From assembly GCA_009760855.2 (NCBI GenBank), contig WPIO01000046.1:36001-100000 (forward strand): a DNA stretch of 64,000 bases, given 5' to 3'. Made by a program: the position numbers and the translations under genes. Under the pieces are notes generated by a model. The model was not told the DNA's origin and searched no databases. It was given only the letters and a program-made list of their open reading frames with translations. The DNA is from Cristatella mucedo. Taxonomy: Eukaryota > Bryozoa > Phylactolaemata > Cristatellidae. This document shows, piece by piece, positions 24,343 through 36,180 of the stretch. Within the stretch, counting starts at the first letter, position 1. Each line of letters begins with the position of its first letter.

Positions 24343-24420
<78 letters not shown>
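24343..24420. repeat. (AT)n microsatellite
   Basis: Nearly pure TA dinucleotides with one C, adjoining the tail of the antisense SINE1 that follows; probably grown from its AT-rich tail. Confidence 0.95.
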
Positions 24421-24421
<1 letters not shown>

Positions 24422-24552
24422 CCTATACATAGCGCCCCAAGAGAACGTGATCTCTATTCAGGCGCTTCACATATGCCTCGGGGCTCGAGCCGACGACCTC
24501 AGTCAGTCCTTGGTCGGAGCGAGCACCTTAACCGCTAGACCAAACCAGCAGC
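24421..24552 (-). mobile_element. SINE1 copy
   Basis: Antisense order: AATTCCTATACATAGCGCCC tail, GGCGCTTCACATATGCC junction, GAGCGAGCACCTTAACCGC head, ending CCAAACCAG. Full length. Confidence 0.88.
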
Positions 24553-24591
24553 TTCTACGATATTATGTGTGACTACGTTACAATGCATAGC

Positions 24592-24845
24592 CGCGCTAGT
24601 GTGGCCCAGTGTTTAAGGTGCTCGCCCCGATCAAGGTCTTGCCGAGGTCGTGGGCTCGAGCCCCACGGCATACAAGGATGATATAACTCACCATTCAATT
24701 GCATTTCCCTTTGCAGCAAATGTAAAGTGCCTAGAAAGAGATTGAATTCTCTGAGGGTGCTTTATCAAGTGCGTTGTTATTATTATTATTATGTGAAGCG
24801 CCTGAATTGAGAAAGTTCTCTTAGGGCGCTATACAAATTAATTAT
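24592..24845 (+). mobile_element. SINE1 split by an L2 tail
   Basis: The SINE1 head (CTAGTGTGGCCCAGTG to CCCCACGGCATAC) ends at about 24673. The SINE1 tail resumes at 24793 (GTGAAGCGCCTGAATTGAG ... CGCTATACAAATTAATTA). Between them lies a 120-bp piece of family A LINE 3' end. The break is at the junction between the tRNA-like head and the LINE-like tail. Confidence 0.85.
24673..24792 (+). mobile_element. L2-like family A tail nested in SINE1
   Basis: ACTCACCATTCAATTGCATT, GCAGCAAATGTAAAGTGCC, the stem-loop and a (TTA)n end. It lies in the same orientation as the host SINE. Confidence 0.88.
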
Positions 24846-24906
24846 ATATATATTTAATTATAATATATATATATATATATATTATAATTATTATATATAT
24901 ATATAA
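24840..24906. repeat. AT-rich repeat after SINE1
   Basis: Imperfect (TA)n with TTAATTATAA interruptions. Confidence 0.9.
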
Positions 24907-25077
24907 TGCATCTTCGCGCTAGTTCTGCTGCTCGCCCGGCAAGAGGGATGTAAAGATGCTGCGTCGGAGATAAAAAAAAAGCTGCTTCTGGCAACTCACT
25001 GATATCTGAAATTGTGTAATCCAATGAAACCTCGGTTCTGTCCACTGGGTCACTAAGTTTTTGAGAAAATTTCAATG

Positions 25078-25883
25078 CAGTCAGCCCCGACTTACGAAAT
25101 AGAGAGGGACCGGAAAACCTATCGTAAGTCGAATTTTTGTAGCTCGAGATATAATACGTACTACTACAATATACGCTCTGACGAAGATATAGAGAGGTAA
25201 CGAGTTGAATTCTTTTTAAACACTTGGCAAATAAGAAGTAAATAGGAGCGAATAAATCAGATTATATTCACATACCATAATGTGGAGTATTTTAGGCATA
25301 AAAAAGCTGTTAGTTGTAGTACTATACATTGAGTACTATTGGGAGGAGGGAGAGAAGGAGTTGGACGACCTTGCCTATAGATCACCAGCTAGCTCCCTTC
25401 CCTCTTACTCTAAACCCTTGTGACTGGGTCAGATCGAAGGAGCTGCTTCGATAGTGCACGGTTGGGGTTCACTAGTTTCTATTTTGATGAAATAAGAATC
25501 AAACTTTGACCGCTTCGTTTTTTTTCCAGCCATCTCAAAATAAACAAAATATCTAATAAAGAATTAAGTATTAGTAAATCCTGTAATAAAGTATCAAATG
25601 GCAAAACCATAACACAAAATATGAGAACGCACGAGATCACCCTGAGCACTTCTTGCCTCTAGCAAATCACGCAAGCAAGAGAGAGCCATCAGTATCCATA
25701 ATGCTTAGCTATCAGACAACTTTTCTTTCCTACTGTTTGCTGCGTTATCAAATCTACTGACAGCGAACGGATTTGAAAGTTTTCTCGGATAAATTTTGAC
25801 TTTAGATTATCTTGCGTGAATGTTACAGAGTTCTTATCTCCAAATTTTCTTAAGTCGAGCCGTCGTAAGACGACGGCTAACTG
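25078..25883. mobile_element. Pogo/Tigger-like non-autonomous element, copy 1
   Basis: The left end CAGTCAGCCCCGACTTACGA is the inverted counterpart of the right end, whose reverse complement begins CAGTTAGCCGTCGTCTTACG. A TA follows the right end, and TG (a one-base change from TA) precedes the left. Subterminal TAAGTCGA motifs occur on both sides. This resembles pogo/Tigger ends (CAGT.GGCCCTCGACTTA type, TA targets). No transposase ORF remains. The right half matches 44385-44587. Confidence 0.75.
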
Positions 25884-26727
25884 TAACTAGCTTCTTGAGA
25901 ATTGTACACGAACGCGAACCCATGCACCATCACAATCTAACCATCACACTCTCCGGCATTTTTTCTCTTGATTTGTCAAAGTTATGTTCTAGATCTGCCC
26001 ATTTTGTCTGGCCTTCAACTTTTAGTCAGTGTCTTATTATTGTTATTATTATTGAGCTCTATTGTCGAGTAGCGTTGCTTTCCAACCAGAATCATTATCT
26101 TCTCTTTGTTAATTGTCAAATATTGGCAGCGCTACGAGCTTACGTTGGATATCACCAGTTGAGAACCATGACATAATTCCAGGAAACCGGTGCACTGCAT
26201 TACCAGAACATCTGCACCTGCTTCCAGTCATAAATTAATGACTGGCAAAACTCTGCCGTATCCATTGGATGACGACAGCTAAAGTACTAGCAGACACCGG
26301 CAAACATGCAATTTTTGACCGATAAGCGAGTGAAAACATATCAGAGCCTTGTCGCAATAAATACAAGTGCAGTACTTTTCGAAAGGTCCCTCACGAACAC
26401 TCGAGAAAGTTCGACAGGCTAGCCTAATGGAAGCTAAGCAGTTTGGCGAAATGGCGGGCGGGATTAATTGTGCTTATTCTTCCGCTTGGAGTATTTGTGC
26501 TTCTAGCCGCTGCACCCTAAAAACTTTCAGTCATCACACGAGCCACTGGTTCCTATCCGGCTAAGATTTTACTCTATTTCATTTTACTTTTCAAAGTCAC
26601 AATTTGCCTTTCTGGCAAGACATTACTTTCAGTGCGAAGCTAATATCGCTGTGAAATAACGACGGGGAATTATCGATGGATTTATGCAGCTACTGGCATA
26701 TGTATATACAGCTGTTTTATGTCTATA
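25884..26727. other. Intronic, no feature seen
   Basis: Only a short (ATT)n near 26036-26054. No exon recognised. Confidence 0.35.
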
Positions 26728-27480
26728 ATAATAATAATAGTACATTTGTATAGCACCCTCAGAGAACTTAGTCTCTTTCTACACACTTTACATGTACTGT
26801 AAAGGAAGCATGACCATATAGTTAGTAGCAACATTCGCAACGTCAGCAAGAGTGACTTGAATGGAGATGACCTGCACAGAGTCAGCATGCAAATATGGCT
26901 AGTGGCAGCATGCACAGTATCAGCACGCATGAGCACACAAAGGAAGAATCCCAAGGACCCACTAAATGCCATGATCAAATAGGTGCTTTTTAGCTTTTTT
27001 TTTTTAAATATTGTCATGTCAGGGGATGTCATGACGTCCATCGGGTTCCAGGCTTTGAGAGCGTACGAACTAAAGGCTTGGTCTCCAAAGTATTTGAGGT
27101 CTGCACAAGGTATAACTAATTGATTCGCAAAAGCCGGTGGTACGATGCTTAGCCTGGTGGGGCAGTAGATCTGATAGGTCGGCTGGAGCCAAAGAGTGAA
27201 GGGACCTGAAGTGAGCGACAAAACCTTGAAGTCGATGTGTTGCTTGACTGGTAGCCAGTGCAGGTCGGCGAAAATTGGTGTGATGGGGTAACTGCGATGC
27301 TTATGACAGACAAGCCTAGCTGCAAAGTTTTGCACCAGCTGTAAGCGCCTGGTTTCATTGGCCGGTAGACCAGCAAGCCGTGAGTTGCAGAAGTTACAAA
27401 TGCATGAACCAATTTGGACGCGGTATCCCTGTGTAAACAAGCCCGGATTTTAGCAATGTTATGTAGCTAAAAGGTGGCAG
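26728..27480 (-). pseudogene. L2-like family A C-terminal region and 3' end
   Basis: The left side has (AAT)n and the antisense stem-loop. The minus reading (27440-26682) shows CNSRLAGLPANETRRLQLVQ, RLVCHKHRSYPITPIFADLH and FGDQAFSSYALKAWNP, with small indels against the 12.8-13.5 kb copy. Pseudogene. Confidence 0.88.
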
Positions 27481-28505
27481 ACGTTGCTGCGGTCACTTTG
27501 GAACCGCACACCAAGATTTTGTGCAGATGCAACAGGTAATATGCTGGCAGAGCCGATCTTGAGCTATGTGACATGCTTTCCAATTTTTGAGTCGCACTCG
27601 GCTTGCCCATAGCTAATAAGTTGGTCGCGTAATCTCCACCGAAAGCGAAGAGAGAACGAGAAACGTTAAAGAAGATAGTTTATAAATCTTTCATTGTGGA
27701 ATGAAGCAAGTGGGTGCATAAGGAGTCGCAAGCGGCGACGAAATCTGAAAAGGCTGAGTGGCTGATAGAAATTGAATGCAATCAATCTCCAGGCTCCTTT
27801 TTCAATTTGCATTCGTATGTGCAGAAAGCTGTACTGAGAAGAGCGGAGTAGGAAAAAGGAAGGCGCGTTAGTTTTTCGTAGTGCGATTATTATCTTAAAT
27901 TAACTCGAACTAACTTACACGTATTGCATCAGCGACTCGAAGTTTGCAGTTCTCCACAGCCAGCGTATCTGAGTAGGATCAAGATGGTACGCATGCACCG
28001 GTTTAGCGGTGACCAGTATCGAGTCCAGCAAACGAACGTCGCATCCTGGCAAGACAATGAATGGCAAACTAGTTTCAGCAGACGGACGTGCTGGCAGACA
28101 GCCGATAGCGTCCGACCTATCGCCCTTACTCTTACTCTCTGCAGCAGTCGACCGAGCGCAGGCTTCTGGCCGTCACTGGCGTCCAGGCTGCAGCTCACCT
28201 TTTCTCAGCCATATCCAGACATTCTCCGTGTGACCGGACCTGACCAGACCAATGTTCGGCTCGACGACGTACGACTTGGCGTTGTTCGATCGGACCTGCA
28301 GCGAGGCTCCGTTTCTAAGCAGCGGCTGGAGCGCGGGCAGACTCTCATATCGATCTGGCTGACTCGCCGCTTTTTCTTTTCTTACTGAATTTCTTGAGCT
28401 ACTTGCTTCGACCGACCGTGTCTTACTTACTCGTATAGCTATGATATAGATTGGCTACAGTAAGTAATGCGGGCAAGTATTTAAGATCCAACATTACACT
28501 TGATT
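27481..28505. other. Intronic, no recognisable gene
   Basis: A plus ORF (27924-28388, 154 codons) has no domain I know and no splice support. An antisense ORF overlaps it. Confidence 0.3.
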
Positions 28506-28506
28506 A

Positions 28507-28596
28507 CTGTTCTCTCTCTCTCTCCGTCTCTTTCTCTCGCTCTCTCTCTCTCACTCTTTCTCTCTCTCTCTCTCTTTCTCTCTCTCTATCCCCCTC

Positions 28597-28658
<62 letters not shown>

Positions 28659-28692
28659 TATGTCTCCCTCTCTTTCTCTGTCTCTCTCTGCA
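28507..28692. repeat. (CT)n microsatellite
   Basis: Interrupted CT/CTTT/CCCT runs. Ser/Leu ORFs and their antisense Arg/Glu partners here are spurious. Confidence 0.97.
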
Positions 28693-30035
28693 TATGACGT
28701 AAGTGATATTGACCAAGTTAAGTGAAGACCTGTAGAGTTCGCGGAATCGCCAAACAATTTATATGGGATGGTATCTTCAAAAGTATCCCTGAAAAAATAC
28801 ATTCGAAGTGAAGAGCGCCTATTCTATAAAAAACTACTAGTAGAAAAACCGAATCGCATAATCATAAATTGGCTGATTAAAGCACAATCAGTGTTAGTGT
28901 AGCCATGTGAGTGCTAATATTAAGAGCAAGACGTGACATAAAATAAGACTTAATGTGCAATGGCTAATGCAAAACTTGATGCAGAAAGTTAATCGCTAGG
29001 GCAACAAAAAAAGCCTTGCATGTCGACAAAAATTAAGTGCCGCAGATACCTCGTACGCGACGGCTCTGGGTAGACAGTTGTGCAGCGTGATAAGTGCCAT
29101 CGAGTCTTTGTTTGTGTCTTTAATGTAAAATTCCACGTCTCTATAACGTTAAAAAAACACAAGCTCTTAGAACGCACTGTGCTGAGATACTTACAAGAAA
29201 AGGAGAATATTCGCGAAATCCGATAGGACTAAAGTTCATCGCCACGCAGATCGTATGGATCTCCAGCCGAAGCATAAAGTAGCATTTCCATATGAATATT
29301 ACGAACCGCATGCATCGCACGCATTTTTCCGTTGATCTAATTCGCACACTGAGCAAGCAAGCAAGCCCTGCCACACTGAGCAAGCATGCCTCCTTCCCTT
29401 CTTTCTCGGCACTGCAGTAGCAACAGTCGCTGTCGCTTCTCTACACTGATTCGTCACAGATCCAGACGCTGACGCGGAAAGAACCGAGAGTACCGTCAAA
29501 GACGTGCGATGACGACCTCTTCATGCTTCGCCGACTGCATGTGCGGCTGGCTGAGCGCTGCAGCAGCAGCGGCCGCAACTGCTGCTGCTGCTGCTGCGTC
29601 AGTAAAGGACGAGGAAGCAGGCGGCGCGGAAGCGAGCGAGCGAGCGGTCTTAATGCGAAACTTCACGGCGACCTTGGGCGGGTCTGACGCATGCTAATTC
29701 TAGTGCAAACGCGTCGCAGTTGGTCTTCTACAAGACTAGAATTATAGAGCAAGCAAGGACGCGCTGTCCAACTAGGGCACGGGACTCGCGCTTTACCGTT
29801 TCTCCAAGTTTCATAAGACACCGCTGCCAAGCCGCTAATTTTCCAAGTGAACAGATTCGACCTGACTTGGAAACCTCCGCCGACAGTCAAGCTTCCGCCC
29901 TCGTCTTCCTCGTCTACCCACGTGACCATCGCCCTCGCTGCATACGACCACTTTGCACGAGCCCGGAGTGAATTTTGGACTAAGCAATTGTCCTTTGTTT
30001 CTTCTATATTTAGCTTAGTAGCACATGAAGCAACC
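28693..30035. other. Intronic, no recognisable gene
   Basis: Contains a GCA/GCT trinucleotide cluster around 29558-29600 that reads as poly-Ala in a plus ORF (29509-29697). No other structure recognised. Confidence 0.35.
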
Positions 30036-30039
30036 TGCT

Positions 30040-30175
30040 CGCTCTTCGTGACCGAGGTCGTGGGTTCGACCCGTGGGCAGTGGGCGATCCTTCATTGCCA
30101 ACTTCAAGCGGCAGTGGCAGCCGTTAAGGCTCTTCTGCTGCTATACAAGCGAGGCTGCTACATCAGCTGACATGT
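30040..30175 (+). mobile_element. SINE2 copy, head truncated
   Basis: Box B GGTCGTGGGTTCGACCC, the body CTTCAAGCGGCAGTGGCAGC, then CGTTAAGGCTCTTCTGCTGC and AGCTGACATG-like end. Confidence 0.8.
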
Positions 30176-30565
30176 TTTTAACGTTTCTATAAGCACTTCG
30201 ACTTCTCAAGTACTGCATGAAATTGCGATTCCTGCTCGGGCAGGCAGCGTCGCATGTGACAATCGCCGCCATCCCGGTATTTTGTCAGGCTAGCGCCGCA
30301 TGTCTCGTGAAATGGGCACATCTCACGCGAGCTTTTTGGCTGCTCCTTTTACATGAAAGCGCAGGCATTCAGCGCCGCTACGTCAGGTACTATTTTCTTT
30401 GAGGACGCACAGTATGCGCAGTCTGCCTCCGGAGTGCAAGCATCCCTTCCCTCCCAAAGCATAGAAGCAGAGCGCAAGCCTACGGGTAGCTTCGCTGGGT
30501 GTCCGCTCATCCGCTCTCAATTGCGCAGGCACCAGTCGCACAGCAGCGCTTCTTCATTCTGTGAA

Positions 30566-30735
30566 CCTGTGCATGTCACCTCTAACCATGTTATTCATGC
30601 TGTTTGTTTATCAAGCATAATATTACTCGCCATTCAATTGCATTTCTCTTAGCAGCAAATGTAAAGAGCCTAGAAAGAGATTGAGCTCTCTGAGGGGGCT
30701 TTATCAAGTGCATTATTATTATTATTATTATTCTC
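30566..30735 (+). mobile_element. L2-like family A 3' tail
   Basis: ACCTGTGCATGTCACCTCTAA, GCAGCAAATGTAAAGAGCC, stem-loop, (ATT)7. UTR only. Confidence 0.9.
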
Positions 30736-31049
30736 GAGGGCCGCGTTTTCGAAAACCGCCATTGATTTTCCCCTTATTCGCGGAGGCGACAAAACATCCC
30801 AGTACGAGCGAGCGCCACCGAGCGCCACGTACGAAAGGAACAGTATGCGCGCCGTCTGAGCCTTCTGCTTCTTGCCCTGCGCCACTTCCGCATCGCGGAG
30901 ATTTCCGCCCGCAGCGTGGTATATGGCCAGATTGTTGGCCTCGTTACCGTCGGCTTCCGGTGGCCTCTTCTCGCCGGGCTCTCTCTGCGGACTGAGGAGC
31001 GGCTTCGTATCATCGCCTCTTCTATCCTACGAAGAACGGGAGAAGCCCC

Positions 31050-31424
31050 GAGTTGCGCGCCAGAGTTGCGCGCCAGAGTTGCGCGCCAGAGTGGCGCGCC
31101 AGAGTGGCGCGCCAGAGTGGCGCGCCAGAGTGGCGCGCCAGAGTGGCGCGCCAGAGTTTCGCGCCAGAGTGCCGCGCCAGAGTGGCGCGCCAGAGTGGCG
31201 CGCCAGAGTGGCGCGCCAGAGTGGCGCGCCAGAGTGGCGCGCCAGAGTGGCGCGCCAGAGTGGCGCGCCAGAGTGGCGCCAGAGTGGCGCGCCAGAGTGG
31301 CGCGCCAGAGTGGCGCGCCAGAGTGGCGCGCCAGAGTGGCGCGCCAGAGTGGCGCGCCAGAGTGGCGCGCCAGAGTGGCGCGCCAGAGTTGCGCGCCAGA
31401 GTTGCGCGCCAGAGTTGCGCGCCA
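31050..31424. repeat. 13-bp GC-rich minisatellite, 29 copies
   Basis: Unit GAGTGGCGCGCCA, with 28 full units and one 11-bp unit at 31271 that lacks one GC step. The first three and last three units carry GAGTTG instead of GAGTGG; two internal units vary (31154, 31167). Each unit contains the self-complementary octamer GGCGCGCC. Because 13 is not a multiple of 3, three units make a 13-residue repeat, and plus-strand ORFs stay open in all three frames. I treat them as by-products, not a protein gene. Confidence 0.95.
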
Positions 31425-31667
31425 GAGTTGCCGGCGAGCTCGTCAAGCGCTCATGTCTTATCTCTACGTAGAACCTCATCATGCCGACGTCTGAGAATGA
31501 ATGAAAACGTCGCAAGCCGCTTACTGGCGGACGCGCGCTGGTGACTGCACGTCCGGTGCGCTAGCTAGCGACGCATACGCTCTTACGTGAATGCGACGCA
31601 CACGGCTCGGGCTTGCCATTTTTCGGGAGCGTGTGAATGCCGGCTACTTGCTCACTCTAAGCACTGC

Positions 31668-32240
31668 TTTGTAATGCAATATATCTCCGTCTGTAACTCC
31701 ACAAAGTCATAAAGACTATGGGGGTGTTACGCAGGAGAGTTTTGTATGGCGCACTCACAGCCTAAACGGCTTTCGATACGCATTCGGTAGCCAACAGACT
31801 TCGTCTCACGCAACAAAGAGAAAGTGGGAAGTATAGCAGAGTCAGGAGAGCAGTTGAGGTAGTGAGTAGCATGGAAGTAGCAGCTCAGGACTGCTGAAAA
31901 GGATGAGCTATAGTTGGCAGCAGGAGAGTATTTGTCGTTGCGTAAGAATTGTGGAAGCGAGTTCCCTAGTCTAGGACCTGCAGAGCTAAAGCTTTTGTCG
32001 CCAATGGTCTTTAAGCGGAGGAACAAAACAGCTAATTTATTGTTCACACAGGACCTGAGGACGCGAACAGGCTGAAACTGGTGCAGCAGTTCAGCTAGGT
32101 ACGATGGAGCCAAGCCGTGGCGGGCCTTGTGGGTCAGCGTAAGAACTTGGCTCTGTATCCGTTGCTCAACCGGCATCCATCCTAGCTCTTTTAGCAAAGG
32201 AGACACGTGCTCAAAAATCAGGGACTTGAAGATTAGCCTT
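31668..32240 (-). pseudogene. LINE family B 3' part
   Basis: The minus ORF 32206-31727 is open for 159 codons: VSPLLKELGWMPVEQRIQSQ, KARHGLAPSYLAELLHQFQP, RLGNSLPQFLRND, and the QNSPA end. The 3' UTR lies at the left edge. The 5' truncation is at about 32240, inside a snap-back inverted repeat. Confidence 0.92.
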
Positions 32241-32250
32241 CAAGTCCCTG
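32219..32250. repeat. Inverted repeat at LINE 5' junction
   Basis: CAGGGACTTGAAG and CTTCAAGTCCCTG are perfect 13-bp arms around a 6-nt loop. The left arm belongs to the LINE sequence (family: GGGACTTGAAGACCAGCCTT); the right arm is not in other copies, so it is an inverted duplication made at the truncation point. Confidence 0.8.
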
Positions 32251-32273
32251 AGGTTTGGTTTATTTGATGACGT

Positions 32274-32431
<158 letters not shown>

Positions 32432-33220
32432 AGTGTCTATGGCGAAATCGGTTGAAAGCACAGCGAGAAATCAGAGGCGGCCATTTCTTTTCCTCGATAG
32501 ATACTCTAAGTGAAGTTCGACCGCTCGCATTACGTCATGCACGAGGAACGTTTACTATTGGCACTCGCCTATACATTGACTATGCCTTCCCATAATGCCG
32601 CGAACTAGTTCCTGGGCGGCCGCTATCCCGATCGCTGCAGCTCTCGGCCAGCTAGCTGTCTAGCTGTGCGTGGCTGACGGTCTACTGTCGACTGCTCTCG
32701 GGGAAGCGACACTTCGATGGGTCCTCCCGCGCGAGACGCAAAACGCAGCCTCACAGCGAGCGGCTTTGGCCGACCTGTATCTTCCAATTGGTGTCCGCTA
32801 TGTCGTCGGAAAGCGGCGGTCTGACTGTCCCGAAAAGCAGCCCACGTGGCTCGACAGTGCGATCTTAAGCTTTGGGCCAGCTGCGATGCGGGCGAGGTAA
32901 TGGGGCGAGAATGCTCGCACATGCCCGCCCGCCCGCTCGCGGGATCTCTTGTTAGCATCAGCCCGTTGCTTTGGCAGCGAGACTTTCGAGAGTTTCGGCG
33001 TTGGACTACTGCGGTCGTTCTGCGACCTGCTACCGATGAGAAGATGATGACATAGCGGCTCGCCGACGCGAAGGGAGGGCGTCGCCTTTACTTTTATATT
33101 TGTCTTCGCGAATCGTTGCGCAGACCAAAGAACTAGTCTACGCCGAGCATAAGAAAAAATAGGAATGCGGCAGAGTCGGCCGCAAGTCGCTGGCATTGCG
33201 TCCTAAGAGAACATCCCTAT
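32432..33220. other. Intronic, no recognisable gene
   Basis: Overlapping ORFs on both strands (minus 32623-32958, 32798-33196) lack domains. Confidence 0.3.
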
Positions 33221-33221
33221 C

Positions 33222-33650
33222 TGCTGCATCAGTTCCAGCCTGTTCGTGCCATGAGGTCCTGTGTGGACAATAAATTAGCTGTTCCATTCCTCCGCTTAAA
33301 GACAGTTGGCGACAGAAGCTTGAGCTCTGCAGGTGCTAGACTGTGGAACTCGCTTCCACGATTCTTACGCAACGACAACTACTCTCCTGCTGCCAAATAT
33401 GGCTCATCCTTTTCAGCGGTCCTGAGCTGCTACTTCCATGCTACTCACTACCTCAACTGCTCTCCTGACTCTGCTATGCTTCCCACTTTCTCTTTGTTGC
33501 GTGAGACGAAGTCTGTTGGGTATCGAATGCGTACCGAAAGCCGCTTAGGCTGTGAGTGCGCTATACAAAACTCTCCTGCGTAACACCCACATGGTCTTTA
33601 TGACTTTGTGGAGTTACAGACAGAGATACATTACATTACATTACATATCT
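33222..33650 (+). pseudogene. LINE family B 3' end
   Basis: The plus ORF 33251-33583 encodes the entire C-terminal tail (MRSCVDNKLAVPFLRLKTVG to QNSPA). The 3' UTR GGAGTTACAGACAGAGATAC and (ATTAC)n follow. Young, 5'-truncated. Confidence 0.92.
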
Positions 33651-34892
33651 AAGTGCTTTATGACTTGGCGAAGCTATAGTTACATTCAAGAAAAGCAACA
33701 GTTATATGCATACACAGCATTCTCGCGGTGTTACGCTTAGACAGGCATGCAAATGCGCTCAAGCATCGCGCTCACGTCAGCATCGGCAAAAGCGCAACCT
33801 AAGATAATCACGGCCTCGGCTTCGTGGGATCCCGATAGGTAGTGGGCGCTGAATCTTGTGCGGCTAAGCATGCACAGGACTAGGGAACAGAAGGTGAGCC
33901 GATGGCGCACGGCAGAATGGTGTCAGAAGCCGGAAAAGAAGCGAACTGTTCCAGACTGTTTGGTGCCGTAGGAGCCGAATGCCCTACACGCCCCTGCCCA
34001 ACCACCCCGAGCGCTAGTGGGCAATCGAAGGGAGCCGGGACCGAAGCTACAGCAATGCATCGCTTCGCGAGCCGCCGCGTGCGCACGTGACCTGGCGAGC
34101 GGCGGAATTTAAACTCTTGTTTTTCCTCGCCCATCTGGGTGACGCTGACTCTTGGCGAGGCGGCGTACTGACGACCGTCGGGCGCGGCTGATCGAGCCAG
34201 GCGCCATATTCGCGGCCGCCATCTTCGAAGAGCATTTTGTCCAGATTATTCTTAAGCGATTCGACGACACGGGCTGCGCGTTGCTCTATGCCACCGCCTC
34301 GCGTCTACAACGGTAAATGCCTATAATAATGACCAATAACAATCACTAATAATAACGATACGGACGGCAAGACCGCATAGATCGCCAAGCTGGGCACCTC
34401 TGAGCCGAACGAGTATCTATGAGCCCTATGAAGACCGGCAGACCGGTTAGCGAGTTCGATAGCAACTACAAAAAAGTTCTTTGAGTTTACTCGCGCATGC
34501 TTAGTTTGGCCCGTACACCTTCGGTACGTATTTTAGAAAACTTGCTACACTATTAGTAGCTTTGCAGGCTTGGAGCAGTTGGTTTAGATCGAAGCATGCA
34601 CGAACCTCAAGATGCAGCTCACAGATTCACTTTATAATGCGAACACTGTCGGTTCAGCTGGATTACCCAATGAGAAAGGACATTAGCACTTGCCATTTGG
34701 CATTAAGTTGCGCAGTGAGAAAAGAATCTGTATGCAGGCAAGTACTGCAGGTATATAATTGCGTATCATATGCATACCAAATATTTATTTGCATTTTTAT
34801 TACGTTTACTAGTTAAATGTGTATGTATGTACTGTGGAAGCAGCTGTTTACGGACACTATGTATCTGCAGATAAACGCTTGTCTCAACGCTA
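33651..34892. other. Intronic, no recognisable gene
   Basis: No exon or known repeat recognised. Confidence 0.3.
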
Positions 34893-35064
34893 TCCTGGTT
34901 TGGCCCAGAGGTTCGGTGCTCGCCTTTAAACGACCAAAATCGTGGGCTTGAGCACGCGGCATATATACAGCGCCTGGATAGAAATTAGGTTATCTCCGAG
35001 TGCTATACAAATGAATTATATATATGTATGCGTGCGTGCGTGCGTGCGCGCGTGCGCGCGTGCG
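34893..35064 (+). mobile_element. SINE1 plus alternating GT/GC tract
   Basis: Head ATCCTGGTTTGGCCCAGAGG, box B region GTGGGCTTGAGC, tail CAGCGCCTGGATAGAAATTA and TGCTATACAAATGAATTATA. At 35029-35064 the tail runs into (GCGT)n/(GC)n, an alternating purine-pyrimidine stretch. Confidence 0.82.
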
Positions 35065-35190
35065 TAGAAACCAAATGCGTACCGAAAACCGCTTAGGCAT
35101 TGAGTGCGCTATACAAAACTCTCCTTCGTAACACCAACATAGTCTTTGCGGTTTAGTGGAGTTACAGACGGAGATACATTAAATATTATG
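35065..35190 (+). mobile_element. LINE family B, last 125 bp
   Basis: AAATGCGTACCGAAAACCGC through CTATACAAAACTCTCC and GGAGTTACAGACGGAGATAC. Starts directly at the end of the GC/GT tract. Confidence 0.85.
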
Positions 35191-36100
35191 TCAGCGAGAG
35201 ACAGTCAGCCAGTCATAAGTTCTAACAGCCTATCTTGGCAGGTATATAATGTATGAATACAACGGCATATGCCGTATGTACTATGTGTAAGCTACGCGTA
35301 TAGTATGTGCACAAGTACTTCACACCTCTAGAAAATTACTGGCAGTCTGAAGGTCGGAGAAGTTTTTTGCTTCCTATTAACTACAACCCTTTAAAATTCA
35401 CAGCCGTTAGCACCAAGTAGGTAAACTTTTGAGAGGGAGCCCTGGCCACGAATCCTTAGGAGGGCATTTATAATAGCGCGGGATCATAGCCTCACCTACT
35501 GGCAGAGTAAACGTTAGAGGCATTAATTAAAGTTTCAGACTTAAATGGTTAACATTGTTTTTCGCTTGGGTCCTAGCCGAGCGGAACGCGATGATTTCCT
35601 ATTTATTATAGGAAGAAAGGCGCCGACTTTTAGCAAATGAAGGAGAAGTTATAAGCTGCAGCCACATATGCAGGAAAGCGCAGAGCTGCAGCATAGGAAG
35701 GAAATCATTACTCTTCACTGGAGTAGAGTTCACGCCTCCGGCGCTGGACTCGAGCACTTTCCGAACGTCGCCGCCGGTGGGGCGAAATAAACTCGTTTCC
35801 AAAGTAACCACAGATCGCTTTTACTCAAGAACGTTAAGGTGTATTTTGCATTCCAAAACGTTCATAAATTTCTTGCACGACCGCGGTGCAATTGCAAGGT
35901 ATCGTGCGTTAACTGGCATTGTCGGTACACATTCAAACGTACAGAAAACCTAGCGAGCTTTTAAATGCAACATATACGCACTGAATGCATACGCGCTTAC
36001 ATAAGGAAGTATATTTTTGTACGAGTGAAAGTGTGACTTGAGCATTGACAGAAAATCCAAGGATGTTACGAGTGCTGTATACAGTAAAAGCCACCTCGGT
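35191..36100. other. Intronic, no feature seen
   Basis: AT-leaning unique sequence. Confidence 0.35.
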
Positions 36101-36180
36101 CAGAGTAGCTAACGGCCTCACAGAGTAGCTAACGACCTTACAGAGTAGCTGATGGCCTTACAGAGTAGCTGACGGCCTTC
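36101..36180. repeat. 20-bp tandem repeat, four copies
   Basis: Unit CAGAGTAGCTAACGGCCTTA with one to three differences per copy. Confidence 0.9.

Noticed and set aside
27924-28388. 154-codon plus ORF as a host gene
   Set aside because: No motif, no splice evidence, and an overlapping antisense ORF; it lies in a polycystin intron.
28451-28802. Ser/Leu-rich and Arg/Glu-rich ORFs over CT/GA tracts (also 21360-21617 and 32240-32461)
   Set aside because: Pure dinucleotide repeats keep all frames open; not genes.
30872-31544. Long overlapping ORFs of up to 199 codons on both strands around 31 kb
   Set aside because: They are produced by the 13-bp tandem array, which lacks stops in several frames. 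No independent coding sign.
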